A DNA stretch of 44,318 nucleotides from Candidatus Methylomirabilota bacterium (GTDB lineage Bacteria > Methylomirabilota > Methylomirabilia > Rokubacteriales > CSP1-6): NCBI GenBank assembly GCA_035709005.1, contig DASTFB010000092.1, forward strand, positions 1 to 44,318, in the 5' to 3' direction. The position numbers and the translations under genes are program-made. Below the pieces are notes generated by a model. The model worked only from the letters and a program-made list of their open reading frames with translations. It was not told the DNA's origin and made no database searches. Shown here in pieces: positions 1 through 7,563 of this stretch. Position 1 is the first letter of the stretch, and every line of letters starts with the position of its first letter.

Positions 1-1410
1 CCGGAGCTGCTCGGTGCGCACCCGGACCTTCTCCTCCAGGCCCCGGCTGAGCTCCTCGATGGTCTGGAAGCTCTCGGCCCGGTCCACGGCCATGGCCACA
101 TGGTTGGCCACGGCCGCCAGCAGCTCGGCGTCGCTCTCGCCCAAGCGGCCGGGCTCGCTGGCAGCCAGGGTGAGGACGCCGAAGACGCGGCCTTTGACCC
201 TGAGCGGCAGCGCGACGAAGCTGCGGACGTTGAAGGCGCGGACGCTCTCTCTATGGACCGGTTCGTCGGCGGCGTCGACGTCGTGCACGAGCACGGGAAC
301 GCCGGTGACGGCGGCTTTCGCTGAGCCGCTGACCCCGGCCTCGAGCGGAATCTCGTATCCTTCGAACCGCGGACCGGCGCCCGCACCGACGGCGCGATGG
401 CCCCGGAGCACCCCACGGTCCTGGTCGACGAGGAACAGGTGGGCGGCGGGATAGCCCATGCGGTGGACCAGCCGATCGAGCGCCTGGTCGTAGATCCGCT
501 CGGGATCGAGGGCGGCGTTGACGGCAGCGGACAGCTCGATGAGCAGCGAGAGCTGCTCGATCTTGGATTCCAGGTCGCGGAACTTCTTCTCCAGCTCGTT
601 GTTGGAGTAGATGACCTCCTCGCCCTGGAGGTCGAGCAGGCGCTCCGTGTGCCGGCGCCGCTCGCGCTCGCGCAGCCCGAGGCCGAAGGCGACGCCCGAC
701 ACGAGGGACAGCCCGACCGCGATGGCGTAGGCGGCCCAGGGCAGGCCGGGGAGCGCAAACGCCCCCAGCGCCGCCAGGATGACACCACCGATGCCGCCGG
801 CGACGGTCGCAATCCAGAAGCGCCGGCCCAGCGAAGGGTTTTTCCAGCGAACCTCGATCAGACAAGCTTCGTCCCCGCGGGCCGCGCAGGTGCGCTCGAC
901 GACTACGGCCCGGGGTAACCCCCAGTTCGTCGGGAACCGCTCGAAGACGATGTTCCGCATCCGACAGGCCCATAGGGGGGCCCGGAACCCCGGCAGCGGG
1001 GTGCTGCGGAACCGGGCGTGAGCGCGACCCACCTCGAGGGTCTCGAACTTGCCCCAGCGCATCTGCTGGTGCTGAAAGATGTCCTGCCGCAGGTACACCG
1101 TCCGGGGGTCGCCGATCCCCATGGAGTACGTCCCCAGGTACGAGCGCTCCTCCCGCGACGGCTTCCAGTCCATCGCGAATTCCCAGAGCTCCCGCTGGAA
1201 ACGCTCCTCGTCGGCCTCGCCCGCGAGCTGCTGGGCCAGCCGCATGAGCTCATTGGCCAGCCCCAGGGGAATCCAGTTATGGTCGGCCATCAACCAGTCC
1301 CGAGGGCGCCCGGCGGCGCGACAGATCGCCGCGACGCCCTCGGGGCCGGCCCGCCGCTCCACGAAGGGGATCAGGACCTTCGTGACCAGGCAGTTCACTT
1401 CACCCGGCAT
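1..1410 (-). CDS. Membrane-anchored GAF sensor protein, probable histidine kinase (3' end beyond the window)
   Basis: The open frame runs 470 codons from ATG 1410 to base 1 without a stop, so the C-terminus lies outside the window. Residues 1-190 form a soluble N-terminal region containing CAARGDEAC (about 175-183). This resembles the cysteine-containing end of V4R/heme-NO-binding-like sensory domains, but that match is only a guess. Two hydrophobic helices follow (about 198-240), then a charged coiled coil, a GAF domain (about 295-440; RSFVALPLRVKGRVFGVLTL is characteristic) and a second coil containing EEKVRVRTEQL, which normally leads into a histidine kinase core. The kinase core itself is not visible. 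The start lies 5 nt beyond the OsmC stop, so the gene is probably last in the ROK-hydrolase-OsmC run. A diguanylate cyclase or phosphatase output is also possible. Confidence 0.75.
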   Translation of the reverse strand, partial: MPGEVNCLVTKVLIPFVERRAGPEGVAAICRAAGRPRDWLMADHNWIPLGLANELMRLAQQLAGEADEERFQRELWEFAMDWKPSREERSYLGTYSMGIGDPRTVYLRQDIFQHQQMRWGKFETLEVGRAHARFRSTPLPGFRAPLWACRMRNIVFERFPTNWGLPRAVVVERTCAARGDEACLIEVRWKNPSLGRRFWIATVAGGIGGVILAALGAFALPGLPWAAYAIAVGLSLVSGVAFGLGLRERERRRHTERLLDLQGEEVIYSNNELEKKFRDLESKIEQLSLLIELSAAVNAALDPERIYDQALDRLVHRMGYPAAHLFLVDQDRGVLRGHRAVGAGAGPRFEGYEIPLEAGVSGSAKAAVTGVPVLVHDVDAADEPVHRESVRAFNVRSFVALPLRVKGRVFGVLTLAASEPGRLGESDAELLAAVANHVAMAVDRAESFQTIEELSRGLEEKVRVRTEQLR

Positions 1411-1415
1411 GCGGG

Positions 1416-1979
1416 TCAGCGCGGCTTGTACACGAAGTTGGAACTCACCTTCACCGGCGCGGTCAGGGCATCGAGGACGGGCGACTTGCGGTCGATGGTC
1501 TCCTTGCACCGGCGGACCTTGTCCTCGGGGGCCGAGCTCTTGATCGTCACCGTGTAGCGGATGTCGCTGAAGCCGTTGCGCACCGTCTTGTCGTGCCCGA
1601 GCAGGCCCCGCAGGTCGATGTCGGCTTCCATGTCGATGTCGAGGCCGTCGATCGGCACCTCGAAGAGGGCGGCATTGGCGGCGATCCCCGCGGTCAGGCA
1701 GCCAGCGAGCGCCCCCAGCAATACCTCGATGGATGCCGGCGCGCCGTCGACCCCGCCCAGCCCGGGAGGCGCATCGCCGGTCATGATGAAGCTGCGGGTC
1801 CGGGGCGTGGCCCGTCCGTTGACGCCCTGATGCTCCCCCAGCTCCACGAGGGACTTGGTCCCCCGGAGCCACGAGGACCGGACCTTCACGGTGCGCTTGC
1901 CGAGGGCCGGGTTCTCGCGAACCTTGCGATCGAGCTCCTTCATCGCCTCGACGTTGACGTCGTTCATCTGATCGGCCAT
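1416..1979 (-). CDS. OsmC family protein
   Basis: A 187-residue member of the OsmC/Ohr fold family, thiol-based proteins that often reduce organic hydroperoxides. The family core is seen in APASIEVLLGALAGCLTAG, which carries the first conserved cysteine, and in the C-terminal RKSPVLDALTAPV. There the second (resolving) cysteine position is serine, so a standard two-cysteine peroxidase cycle is doubtful; serine is seen in some OsmC subfamilies. The start is ATG 1979, because AAAGGAGA lies just upstream and would fall inside the coding region if the ATG at 1997 were used. It follows the hydrolase-glycosyltransferase stop by 14 nt and precedes the sensor gene by 5 nt, so co-transcription is likely. 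Confidence 0.85.
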   Translation of the reverse strand: MADQMNDVNVEAMKELDRKVRENPALGKRTVKVRSSWLRGTKSLVELGEHQGVNGRATPRTRSFIMTGDAPPGLGGVDGAPASIEVLLGALAGCLTAGIAANAALFEVPIDGLDIDMEADIDLRGLLGHDKTVRNGFSDIRYTVTIKSSAPEDKVRRCKETIDRKSPVLDALTAPVKVSSNFVYKPR

Positions 1980-1993
1980 GGGGAATTCTCCTT

Positions 1994-4045
1994 TCACAAG
2001 AGGTCGGCGATCAGCCGGGCGGCGCGCTCGGTGCCGCCCGACGCGGGTTCACTCCAGTGCACGGGCTTGCCCAGGTGATCCAGGATGGCGGCGCCCAGCT
2101 CCTCGGGCGTCGTCCGATCGTAGTCCATCCGCGCGCCGGCGCCCAGCCGCTCCAGGCGCCGGCTGACGAAGAACGTCTGCTCGAAGTGATTGCGCAGCGG
2201 GAAGTACAGGAACGGAGTGCGCAGAGCCGCCAGCTCCATCGTCGTGGTCAACCCTCCCTGGACGATGGCCAGGTGCGCGGCGGCGTGGTGGCGGAAGAGG
2301 CTCGGCACGAAGGGCCGCACGTCCAGGCGGGGATGCCGCGGCAGCTCGCTCGGGTCGAGCCGGGGTCCCGCGACCAGGATCATGCGGGCGTCGGGAATCC
2401 GGCCGGCGATCAGCCGGAAGGCCTCGGCGCACTTGAGGAGCAAGCTCTTGCCGACTCGCGTGCCCCCCACGGACACGACGATGATCCGCTCATCCTCCCT
2501 GAAGCCGAGCTGGCGGCGGAGGGCGGCCCGGTCCCGGAAGTCGGCGGGGTCGAACTGGTAAGTGTACCCCGAGAAGCGAAAATGCTCGCGCGCCCACTGG
2601 CGCATGTTGGGCAGGTCGGGCCCGAAGGGCCGGTCGAGCACGTCCTCCTCGTCGCCGACCATGAGCGAGAGGTCGCGCACGTCGGGGTGCAGGCGCAGGT
2701 GGTCGATGTTCTCGGCATTCTTCTCCCAGGCCCGCTTGAATTCGAGCGAGGCCGGGTCGTCCCGCATGGGCAGCATGCCGATGAAGTCGGTCATGAACAC
2801 GTACGGGGCCGACTTGATCTCGGGGTTCTCGTGCAGGTAGTAATCGAGGTCCCAGCCCTCGTCGCCCACCCACAGGTCGTAGCCGCCGCCCTCCACCACG
2901 TCGGCGAACACCATGAAGTTGGCGGCCATGATCTCGTCCATGTCCCAGAGCGCGTTGAAGGCGTGCAGCTCGTGGTCGGCCGTGACCCAGCTCTCCATGT
3001 GAGCGCTCTCGTTCAGCAGGAGCTCCGTGGCCGGGTGCAGGCGCTCGCCCATCTCCTGGACGACACGCCGGGCCGGGTCGGCGGCCAGGAACTCCACCGT
3101 GGCGTCCGGATGGATCGCTCGGATCTGGCGGGCGATGGCGATGTCGCGCTGGATGTGGCCCAGGCCGATGGGGCTCGACAGCCACAGGATGCGCCGCCGG
3201 GATGACCGCTGCGGCGGCCGGGACGGGACCTTTCGCTCGGCCATGGGCGGGATGCGCTGAGACTCGACGGGCCGGTCGAGAACGAAGTCACGGATGAGCC
3301 GGTTGACCTTGGCCGCCTCGCGGCCCGGCAGCCCGTGCCCGCCCTTGGCGAAGGTGACGAGGCGGGCGCCCGGGACCGCCTCGGCGAACTTGCAGCCGTG
3401 CGAGTAGGGCACGATGGGGTCGTCGCTGCCGTGCAGCAGCAGCACGGGAATTCTGAGCTGGCCCAGGAGATCGCCCACGTTGTCCTTCTCGAGCTGGCGC
3501 AGGGCCTCCACGAAAATGTCGGGCGTGGTCTCCCCCATCCACCGGATCGCGTCTTCCACGCCCTTGAGCGAGTGGGGTTCGGGGTACGCCTTGGTAACCA
3601 GCCGGGTCCGCCAGCCGTCGAAGTCCTCGCGGATCACCCGGGCTACCCGCTCCTCGAAGGGCTTGGGCAGGGACTGCGCGTACTGGGGAGCAATGCCGAC
3701 AAGGCGACTCACACGCTCCGGATGCTCGACGGCGTAACGGACCGCCAGCATGCTCGCGCAGGAGTAGGCGACGAGGACGACCGGATACCGCGCCGTCTCG
3801 TCCAGCACGGCGACCATGTCGTCGTAGCGGCTGGCGAAGTCGTACCCCGTCGCGGGCCGGCTCGAGCGTCCGTTGCCCCTCGGGTCAAGGGTGATCACGC
3901 GGAAGTACCGCGCAAGGTACGCGATGTTGTTCTTCCATAGTCGGCTGTAAAAAGCGGGCTGAGAGGGGGGATGGAGCAAGATGTCGCAGGGGCCACTCCC
4001 CGTCGTCTGATAGTAGATCCGCGCCCCGGGGCGTTCGAGATACAT
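1994..4045 (-). CDS. Alpha/beta hydrolase fused to a MurG-like glycosyltransferase
   Basis: A single 683-residue frame joins two enzymes. Residues 1-260 are an alpha/beta hydrolase: oxyanion region LLHPPSQP, nucleophile elbow AYSCA (Ser95 in place of GxSxG), acid GSDDP (about 207-211) and His237 in GGHG. After an Arg/Pro-rich linker (about 262-285), residues 286-683 resemble GT-B glycosyltransferases (glycosyltransferase family 28 C-terminal type): an N-terminal glycine loop SPIGLGHIQRD, a central VVSVGGTRVGKS, and QGGLTTTMELAALRTPFLYF, which matches the nucleotide-sugar-binding part. Start ATG 4045 has GAGGTGA about 7 nt upstream; the open frame reaches 4213 but the extra residues have no family match. 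It follows the ROK kinase by 25 nt. Substrates cannot be told from sequence. No internal stop or frameshift was seen, so the fusion looks real. Confidence 0.8.
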   Translation of the reverse strand: MYLERPGARIYYQTTGSGPCDILLHPPSQPAFYSRLWKNNIAYLARYFRVITLDPRGNGRSSRPATGYDFASRYDDMVAVLDETARYPVVLVAYSCASMLAVRYAVEHPERVSRLVGIAPQYAQSLPKPFEERVARVIREDFDGWRTRLVTKAYPEPHSLKGVEDAIRWMGETTPDIFVEALRQLEKDNVGDLLGQLRIPVLLLHGSDDPIVPYSHGCKFAEAVPGARLVTFAKGGHGLPGREAAKVNRLIRDFVLDRPVESQRIPPMAERKVPSRPPQRSSRRRILWLSSPIGLGHIQRDIAIARQIRAIHPDATVEFLAADPARRVVQEMGERLHPATELLLNESAHMESWVTADHELHAFNALWDMDEIMAANFMVFADVVEGGGYDLWVGDEGWDLDYYLHENPEIKSAPYVFMTDFIGMLPMRDDPASLEFKRAWEKNAENIDHLRLHPDVRDLSLMVGDEEDVLDRPFGPDLPNMRQWAREHFRFSGYTYQFDPADFRDRAALRRQLGFREDERIIVVSVGGTRVGKSLLLKCAEAFRLIAGRIPDARMILVAGPRLDPSELPRHPRLDVRPFVPSLFRHHAAAHLAIVQGGLTTTMELAALRTPFLYFPLRNHFEQTFFVSRRLERLGAGARMDYDRTTPEELGAAILDHLGKPVHWSEPASGGTERAARLIADLL

Positions 4046-4070
4046 CGCGATCACCTCTCTCTGGTCGCCG

Positions 4071-5075
4071 TCATGGTTGCGATGCGGTCGCCGGACGTTC
4101 CCCCCGTCGGCCCAGCTCGTAGAGGACGAGCGCGGCGCCGCCCCGCACGGTCTGCCGTTTGTCGACGGGGACGAAGCGGATCGACGTGCCGGCCAGGGCG
4201 GGAGCCAGCGCATGGGCCGCGACGGCGGCGCGAATGTCCGGCTCGAAGCGGGCCAGCGACGTCGCCACCCCGCCGGTGATGATGATCAGCCCGGGGTCGA
4301 CCGCGTTGATGATCGCCCCGACCGCAACGCCCAGGGCCTGACAGGCCCCGTCGACCAGCTGCCGGGCCAGCGGATCTCCCGCCTCGGCAGCTTCGAAAAT
4401 GCGAGCGGCCGTGATCTCCTGGGTATCGCCGTCGGCCAGCCCGGAGAGGCTCGACGCCATCCCCATGGCCAGCAAGCGGGTCGCCGTTTCAGCCAGCGCC
4501 CTGCCTCCCACCCGTTGATTGAGACAGCCCCGCCGCCCACAGATGCATGGTGGGCCGTCACGTTCGACGGGCATGTGCCCGAACTCCCCCGCGCAACCAC
4601 TGTGGCCGCGAACGAGGCGGCCGTCCAGGACGAGAGCCCCGCCCACTCCGGTACCGACGGCGACCACGGCCAGCGAGCGCGCGCCCCGGCCCAGTCCGAA
4701 CGTCAACTGCCCGACGGCGAGGGCATTGACGTCGTTCTCCACGAACGCCGGCACGCCGGTGGAGGCCTGTAGGTGCTCGGCCACTGCCACGTGGGCGAGC
4801 TCGGGGACGAGATTCATCGAGCTCACCACCATGCCTCGGTCGATGTCGACGATACCAGGCAAGCCGACACCGACGCCTTCGAGGTGGAAGCGGCGGTTCC
4901 GGGCGCGCTCGACCAGCTCATCCACGACCGCCATCAGGGTGTCCAGCGCGTTGCCCTGCCGACGCGTGGGCGACTCGACGGCCGTCAGCACCTCACCCTG
5001 CGGCGTGAGCAGCCCTCCGGAGATGGACGTCGCTCCCACGTCGATCCCGATGATCACCGGCTCCATGGCCTTCAT
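4071..5075 (-). CDS. ROK family sugar kinase (glucokinase-like)
   Basis: A 334-residue ROK protein (repressor, ORF, kinase family) without a DNA-binding N-terminus, so it is expected to be a cytoplasmic ATP-dependent hexose or N-acyl-hexosamine kinase. The phosphate loop is GIDVGATSISGG (10-21), the catalytic aspartate is Asp115 in ENDVNA, the ROK motif GEFGHMPVE carries His167, and zinc is bound by CICGRRGC (Cys177, 179, 184). ATG 5075 has GGAG close upstream; ATG 5066 with AAGG is an alternative. The gene heads a run with the hydrolase-glycosyltransferase, OsmC and sensor genes. The neighbouring glycosyltransferase suggests sugar metabolism, but the sugar is unknown. Confidence 0.9.
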   Translation of the reverse strand: MKAMEPVIIGIDVGATSISGGLLTPQGEVLTAVESPTRRQGNALDTLMAVVDELVERARNRRFHLEGVGVGLPGIVDIDRGMVVSSMNLVPELAHVAVAEHLQASTGVPAFVENDVNALAVGQLTFGLGRGARSLAVVAVGTGVGGALVLDGRLVRGHSGCAGEFGHMPVERDGPPCICGRRGCLNQRVGGRALAETATRLLAMGMASSLSGLADGDTQEITAARIFEAAEAGDPLARQLVDGACQALGVAVGAIINAVDPGLIIITGGVATSLARFEPDIRAAVAAHALAPALAGTSIRFVPVDKRQTVRGGAALVLYELGRRGERPATASQP

Positions 5076-5136
5076 GCTCCGGCAAGAGGCGTGCCCAGCG
5101 TGGCGGGCAGAAATTCCGCGGGTTTACCAGGGGCGA

Positions 5137-5155
5137 ATGCAAGCTGACGTTGCAT
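5137..5155. promoter_or_regulatory. Inverted repeat upstream of the ROK kinase gene
   Basis: The sequence ATGCAA-N7-TTGCAT forms a perfect 6-bp inverted repeat about 60 nt upstream of the ROK kinase start, in the short gap after the MmgE/PrpD gene. Spacing and symmetry fit an operator for a dimeric regulator. No matching regulator is encoded nearby, so the role is a guess. Confidence 0.3.
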
Positions 5156-5207
5156 CTGGACGCCGTCCGGCACGCTCGAACGCAATCCCAGCTTGCGGGC
5201 GCGCGGG

Positions 5208-6590
5208 CTACGGCCGGAGCGCGGCAAGGAGCTCGCCCAGAGGGGGGTCGGCCGCGAGCCCGTCCACAGTCCTGATCACCCGTTCGGCCTGTTCGCGAGG
5301 CAACACGAGCGAGGCGTTGCCGACGAACTTCGCCTGCACTTCCTGCCGCGTGAGCGGGGAATCCGGCCCGCCCCGCGGCCGGTCACGGCGCTCGCGGACC
5401 ACCCGGCCGCCGGCGAGCGTGATCTCGACGTCGCCCACGAACTGACGGGGGTAGTCGATGGTCGGATCGATTTCGTAGCCGACCCGCCGGGCGACGTCGA
5501 GCACCTCGGGATCGCGGACGGCCTCGTCGGTGAACTCGGCCAGCCCGGCCCGGCCCTTGATCAGGATCACGGCGACCAGGTACGGCAAGCTGAACTTCGC
5601 GGCATAGCCGTTGGGTGGTCGGTGCTTGGCGGCGAGCGGCTCCCACAGGCGGGGCAGCGGCCCCGCCGCGGTGCGGCAGCGGACGGCCGTGACGTCTCCG
5701 GCCCGGATCCGATGCGCCTCGCGCAGCCGGAGCGCGCAGTCCATGTACGGCTGCGCGATCGAGCCGCAGGGATAGGGCTTCAGCGTGAGCTGCTCGAGCT
5801 CCCATGCTCGCCCCAGACTCTCCAGGAGCGCCTGGAGCCGGGTGGGGTCGTGAGAGCCGGCAAAGGCCGCGTAGAGACCGTGCGCGCCCTCGAACACGCT
5901 CTCGGGCCCGGTGAAGCCTGAGCGGGCGAGCAGCGTGGCCACGACGCCGGCGTGGGCGGCCCAGCCGGGGTGCAGCCGCTTCGTCCACGACCCGTCCGCG
6001 AGGTACTCGATGATGCCGGCCGCCTGGCTGCCGCATACGCCGAACGCGTGCACGAGCTGGTCCTCGGCGAGGCGATAGAGCCTCCCCGCGGCGGCGGCGG
6101 CCGCGAAGCCGCCGGCGATGGCCGTCGGATGGAAGTGGCGGGCATGCAGCGCGCCGGGAACAGCCAGACCCACGCGGCACATGACCTCGACACCCGCGAT
6201 CAGGGCCTCCAGCACCGCCTGGCCTCGCGCCCCCACCGCCTCGCCCACCGCCAGCGCGGTCGTCACGGCGACGCAGCCGGTGTGGACGATGGCATCCTCG
6301 CGCGTGTCGTCGAAATCCAGGCCGTGGGCCAGCGTGGCGTTGGCCAGGACGGCATTGGCCGATGCCGTCCGGGCCCGGGTGCCGAGCAGCCCGCTCTCGG
6401 GCGTCCCGCCCAGGCGCTCGGCCACGTCGAGCACGGCGCGGCCGAAGTCCTCGCGTGACGCCGCCAGGCCGTTGCCGAGGGTATCCAGCGCGAGCAGCGC
6501 GGCCTTGTCGACTACCGGCGCCGGCACCCGGTCCAGCGTGAGGCCCAGGACGAAGCGGGCAAGCTGTCTGGCGGCGGTGGCAACAGCCAC
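5208..6590 (-). CDS. MmgE/PrpD family protein
   Basis: A 460-residue MmgE/PrpD protein, close to the usual family length. Members include 2-methylcitrate dehydratase and other dehydratases or epimerases acting on small carboxylic acids. Typical family signatures are LANATLAHGLDFDDTRED near the N-terminus, ARHFHPTAIAGGFAAAAAAG, FGVCGSQAAGIIEYL, DGSWTKRLHPGWAAHAG and LKPYPCGSIAQPYMD. The start is taken as GTG 6590, with AAGGGG 6 nt upstream; the frame is open further upstream but that part has no homology and crosses the region of a plus-strand remnant. No prpB or prpC lies beside it, so methylcitrate cycle membership is not shown, although a citrate/methylcitrate synthase homologue lies 5 kb away. 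Confidence 0.88.
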   Translation of the reverse strand: MAVATAARQLARFVLGLTLDRVPAPVVDKAALLALDTLGNGLAASREDFGRAVLDVAERLGGTPESGLLGTRARTASANAVLANATLAHGLDFDDTREDAIVHTGCVAVTTALAVGEAVGARGQAVLEALIAGVEVMCRVGLAVPGALHARHFHPTAIAGGFAAAAAAGRLYRLAEDQLVHAFGVCGSQAAGIIEYLADGSWTKRLHPGWAAHAGVVATLLARSGFTGPESVFEGAHGLYAAFAGSHDPTRLQALLESLGRAWELEQLTLKPYPCGSIAQPYMDCALRLREAHRIRAGDVTAVRCRTAAGPLPRLWEPLAAKHRPPNGYAAKFSLPYLVAVILIKGRAGLAEFTDEAVRDPEVLDVARRVGYEIDPTIDYPRQFVGDVEITLAGGRVVRERRDRPRGGPDSPLTRQEVQAKFVGNASLVLPREQAERVIRTVDGLAADPPLGELLAALRP

Positions 6591-6684
6591 GAGGCCCCTT
6601 CTACGCCGGGGCCGGCGCCGTTGACAAGCCCTCGCCTTCCCGGTACCGTCCCCTCTCGATCCCAGGCGGGGCAGATGCCCCGGC

Positions 6685-6855
6685 ATGGTCGACCTCAAGG
6701 ACGCCGTGCGGGTCGCCAGCGCCGAGGGCAAACGCTTGGACCGGGCGATGAAAGAGGTCAAGCTGCCCAAGTACGAGTCGTCGGGCCGCTACAACGAGTT
6801 CTTGCCCATGAACGTCGAGCGGCTGTGCCTGTACTGGCGCAACGGCTGGCAGTAG
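6685..6855 (+). pseudogene. C-terminal remnant of a metallo-beta-lactamase-fold gene
   Basis: A 56-codon frame from ATG 6685 to TAG 6855 reads like a natural C-terminus: RLDRAMKEVKLPKY followed by a segment ending YWRNGWQ. The pattern of a 'mu-LP-x-Y' helix followed by a conserved Asn and aromatic residues is what I recall from the tail of MBL-fold hydrolases related to the quinoprotein relay group. The catalytic HxHxDH part is absent and nothing upstream encodes it, so this looks like a decayed gene. It lies 49 nt before the thioredoxin-fold gene on the same strand. It could instead be a short standalone protein, but the Shine-Dalgarno site is poor. Family recognition is from memory and tentative. 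Confidence 0.45.
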
Positions 6856-6904
6856 CGGAGGTGCGTGAGCACGTCTGACGTCCACATCACCAAGGAGACA
6901 TGAC

Positions 6905-7504
6905 ATGGCCCAGTTGAGGATTCCCCTGGATGCGCAGCGGTTCTCCAAAGGCCTGACCTGGAAGGACTACATGGCCCAGATGGGAGACACGCGCGCCCGC
7001 ACCGAGCAGAACTACAAGAACTCGGAGCTGACCCCCGAGGAGAAGAAGTTCTTCGGTAGCATCACGCAGGTCCCCTACGTCATGATGCTGGCCGAGAACT
7101 GGTGCGGCGACGTCCACCGCAACTCCCCGCTCGTCGCCCACATCTGCGAGGCGATGCAGAACTGCGACTTGCGCGTCTTCTTCCGCGACAAGGAAACGGA
7201 CCTGCGCGACACCTTCCTCAACAACGGCTACCAGTCCATCCCGGTCGTCGTCTTCTTCGACAAGGACTGGAACGAGATCGGCCGCTGGGTCGAGCGCGCG
7301 CACGCGGCGACGGCCAAGGTCGCCGGGATCCGGTCCCGGACGGTGGAGGCGGCTCCTCCCGACAAGCAGGAAGCCGCCATGGGCGAGTACCGCAAGCAGG
7401 TCCAGGCCGAGTACGAGGTGCCCGGGGGCCCGCTGTGGCGGTCCGCCGCCCAGGAGATCAAGGCGCTGCTGGAGCAGCGGCTCGGGCTCGCCGCCAAGAA
7501 GTAG
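6905..7504 (+). CDS. Thioredoxin-fold protein with a single active-site cysteine
   Basis: A 199-residue cytoplasmic thioredoxin family protein (similar to the Thioredoxin_9 group). The active-site region is MLAENWCGDVHRNSP (Trp66, Cys67), so the usual WCxxC or WCGDC lacks its second cysteine (Val70). The cis-proline loop is SIPVVVFFDKDWNEIGRW (Pro113). A helical C-terminal extension (about 135-199) is charged. AAGGAGA lies 7 nt before ATG 6905, a good ribosome site. One cysteine only suggests a monothiol exchange, peroxiredoxin-like or purely binding role rather than a disulfide reductase. It ends 14 nt before an inverted repeat that may terminate it. Confidence 0.85.
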   Translation: MAQLRIPLDAQRFSKGLTWKDYMAQMGDTRARTEQNYKNSELTPEEKKFFGSITQVPYVMMLAENWCGDVHRNSPLVAHICEAMQNCDLRVFFRDKETDLRDTFLNNGYQSIPVVVFFDKDWNEIGRWVERAHAATAKVAGIRSRTVEAAPPDKQEAAMGEYRKQVQAEYEVPGGPLWRSAAQEIKALLEQRLGLAAKK

Positions 7505-7518
7505 TCCGTTCCGCGCCC

Positions 7519-7563
7519 GGTCCTGACACCTTTCCGCCCCAAGGTCGGGAGGGTGTCAGGACC
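7519..7563. repeat. 12-bp perfect inverted repeat between the thioredoxin and LivM genes
   Basis: GGTCCTGACACC (7519-7530) and GGTGTCAGGACC (7552-7563) are perfect reverse complements separated by 21 nt. The right arm overlaps the GTG start of the permease gene at 7553. It may be a transcription attenuator, a REP-like palindrome or the terminator of the thioredoxin gene; no T-run follows on the plus strand. No second copy was noticed in the window. Confidence 0.55.

Noticed and set aside
4046-4213. N-terminal extension of the hydrolase-glycosyltransferase to an ATG at 4213
   Set aside because: The extra residues overlap the 3' end of the ROK gene, have no hydrolase similarity, and the ATG at 4045 has a good ribosome site.
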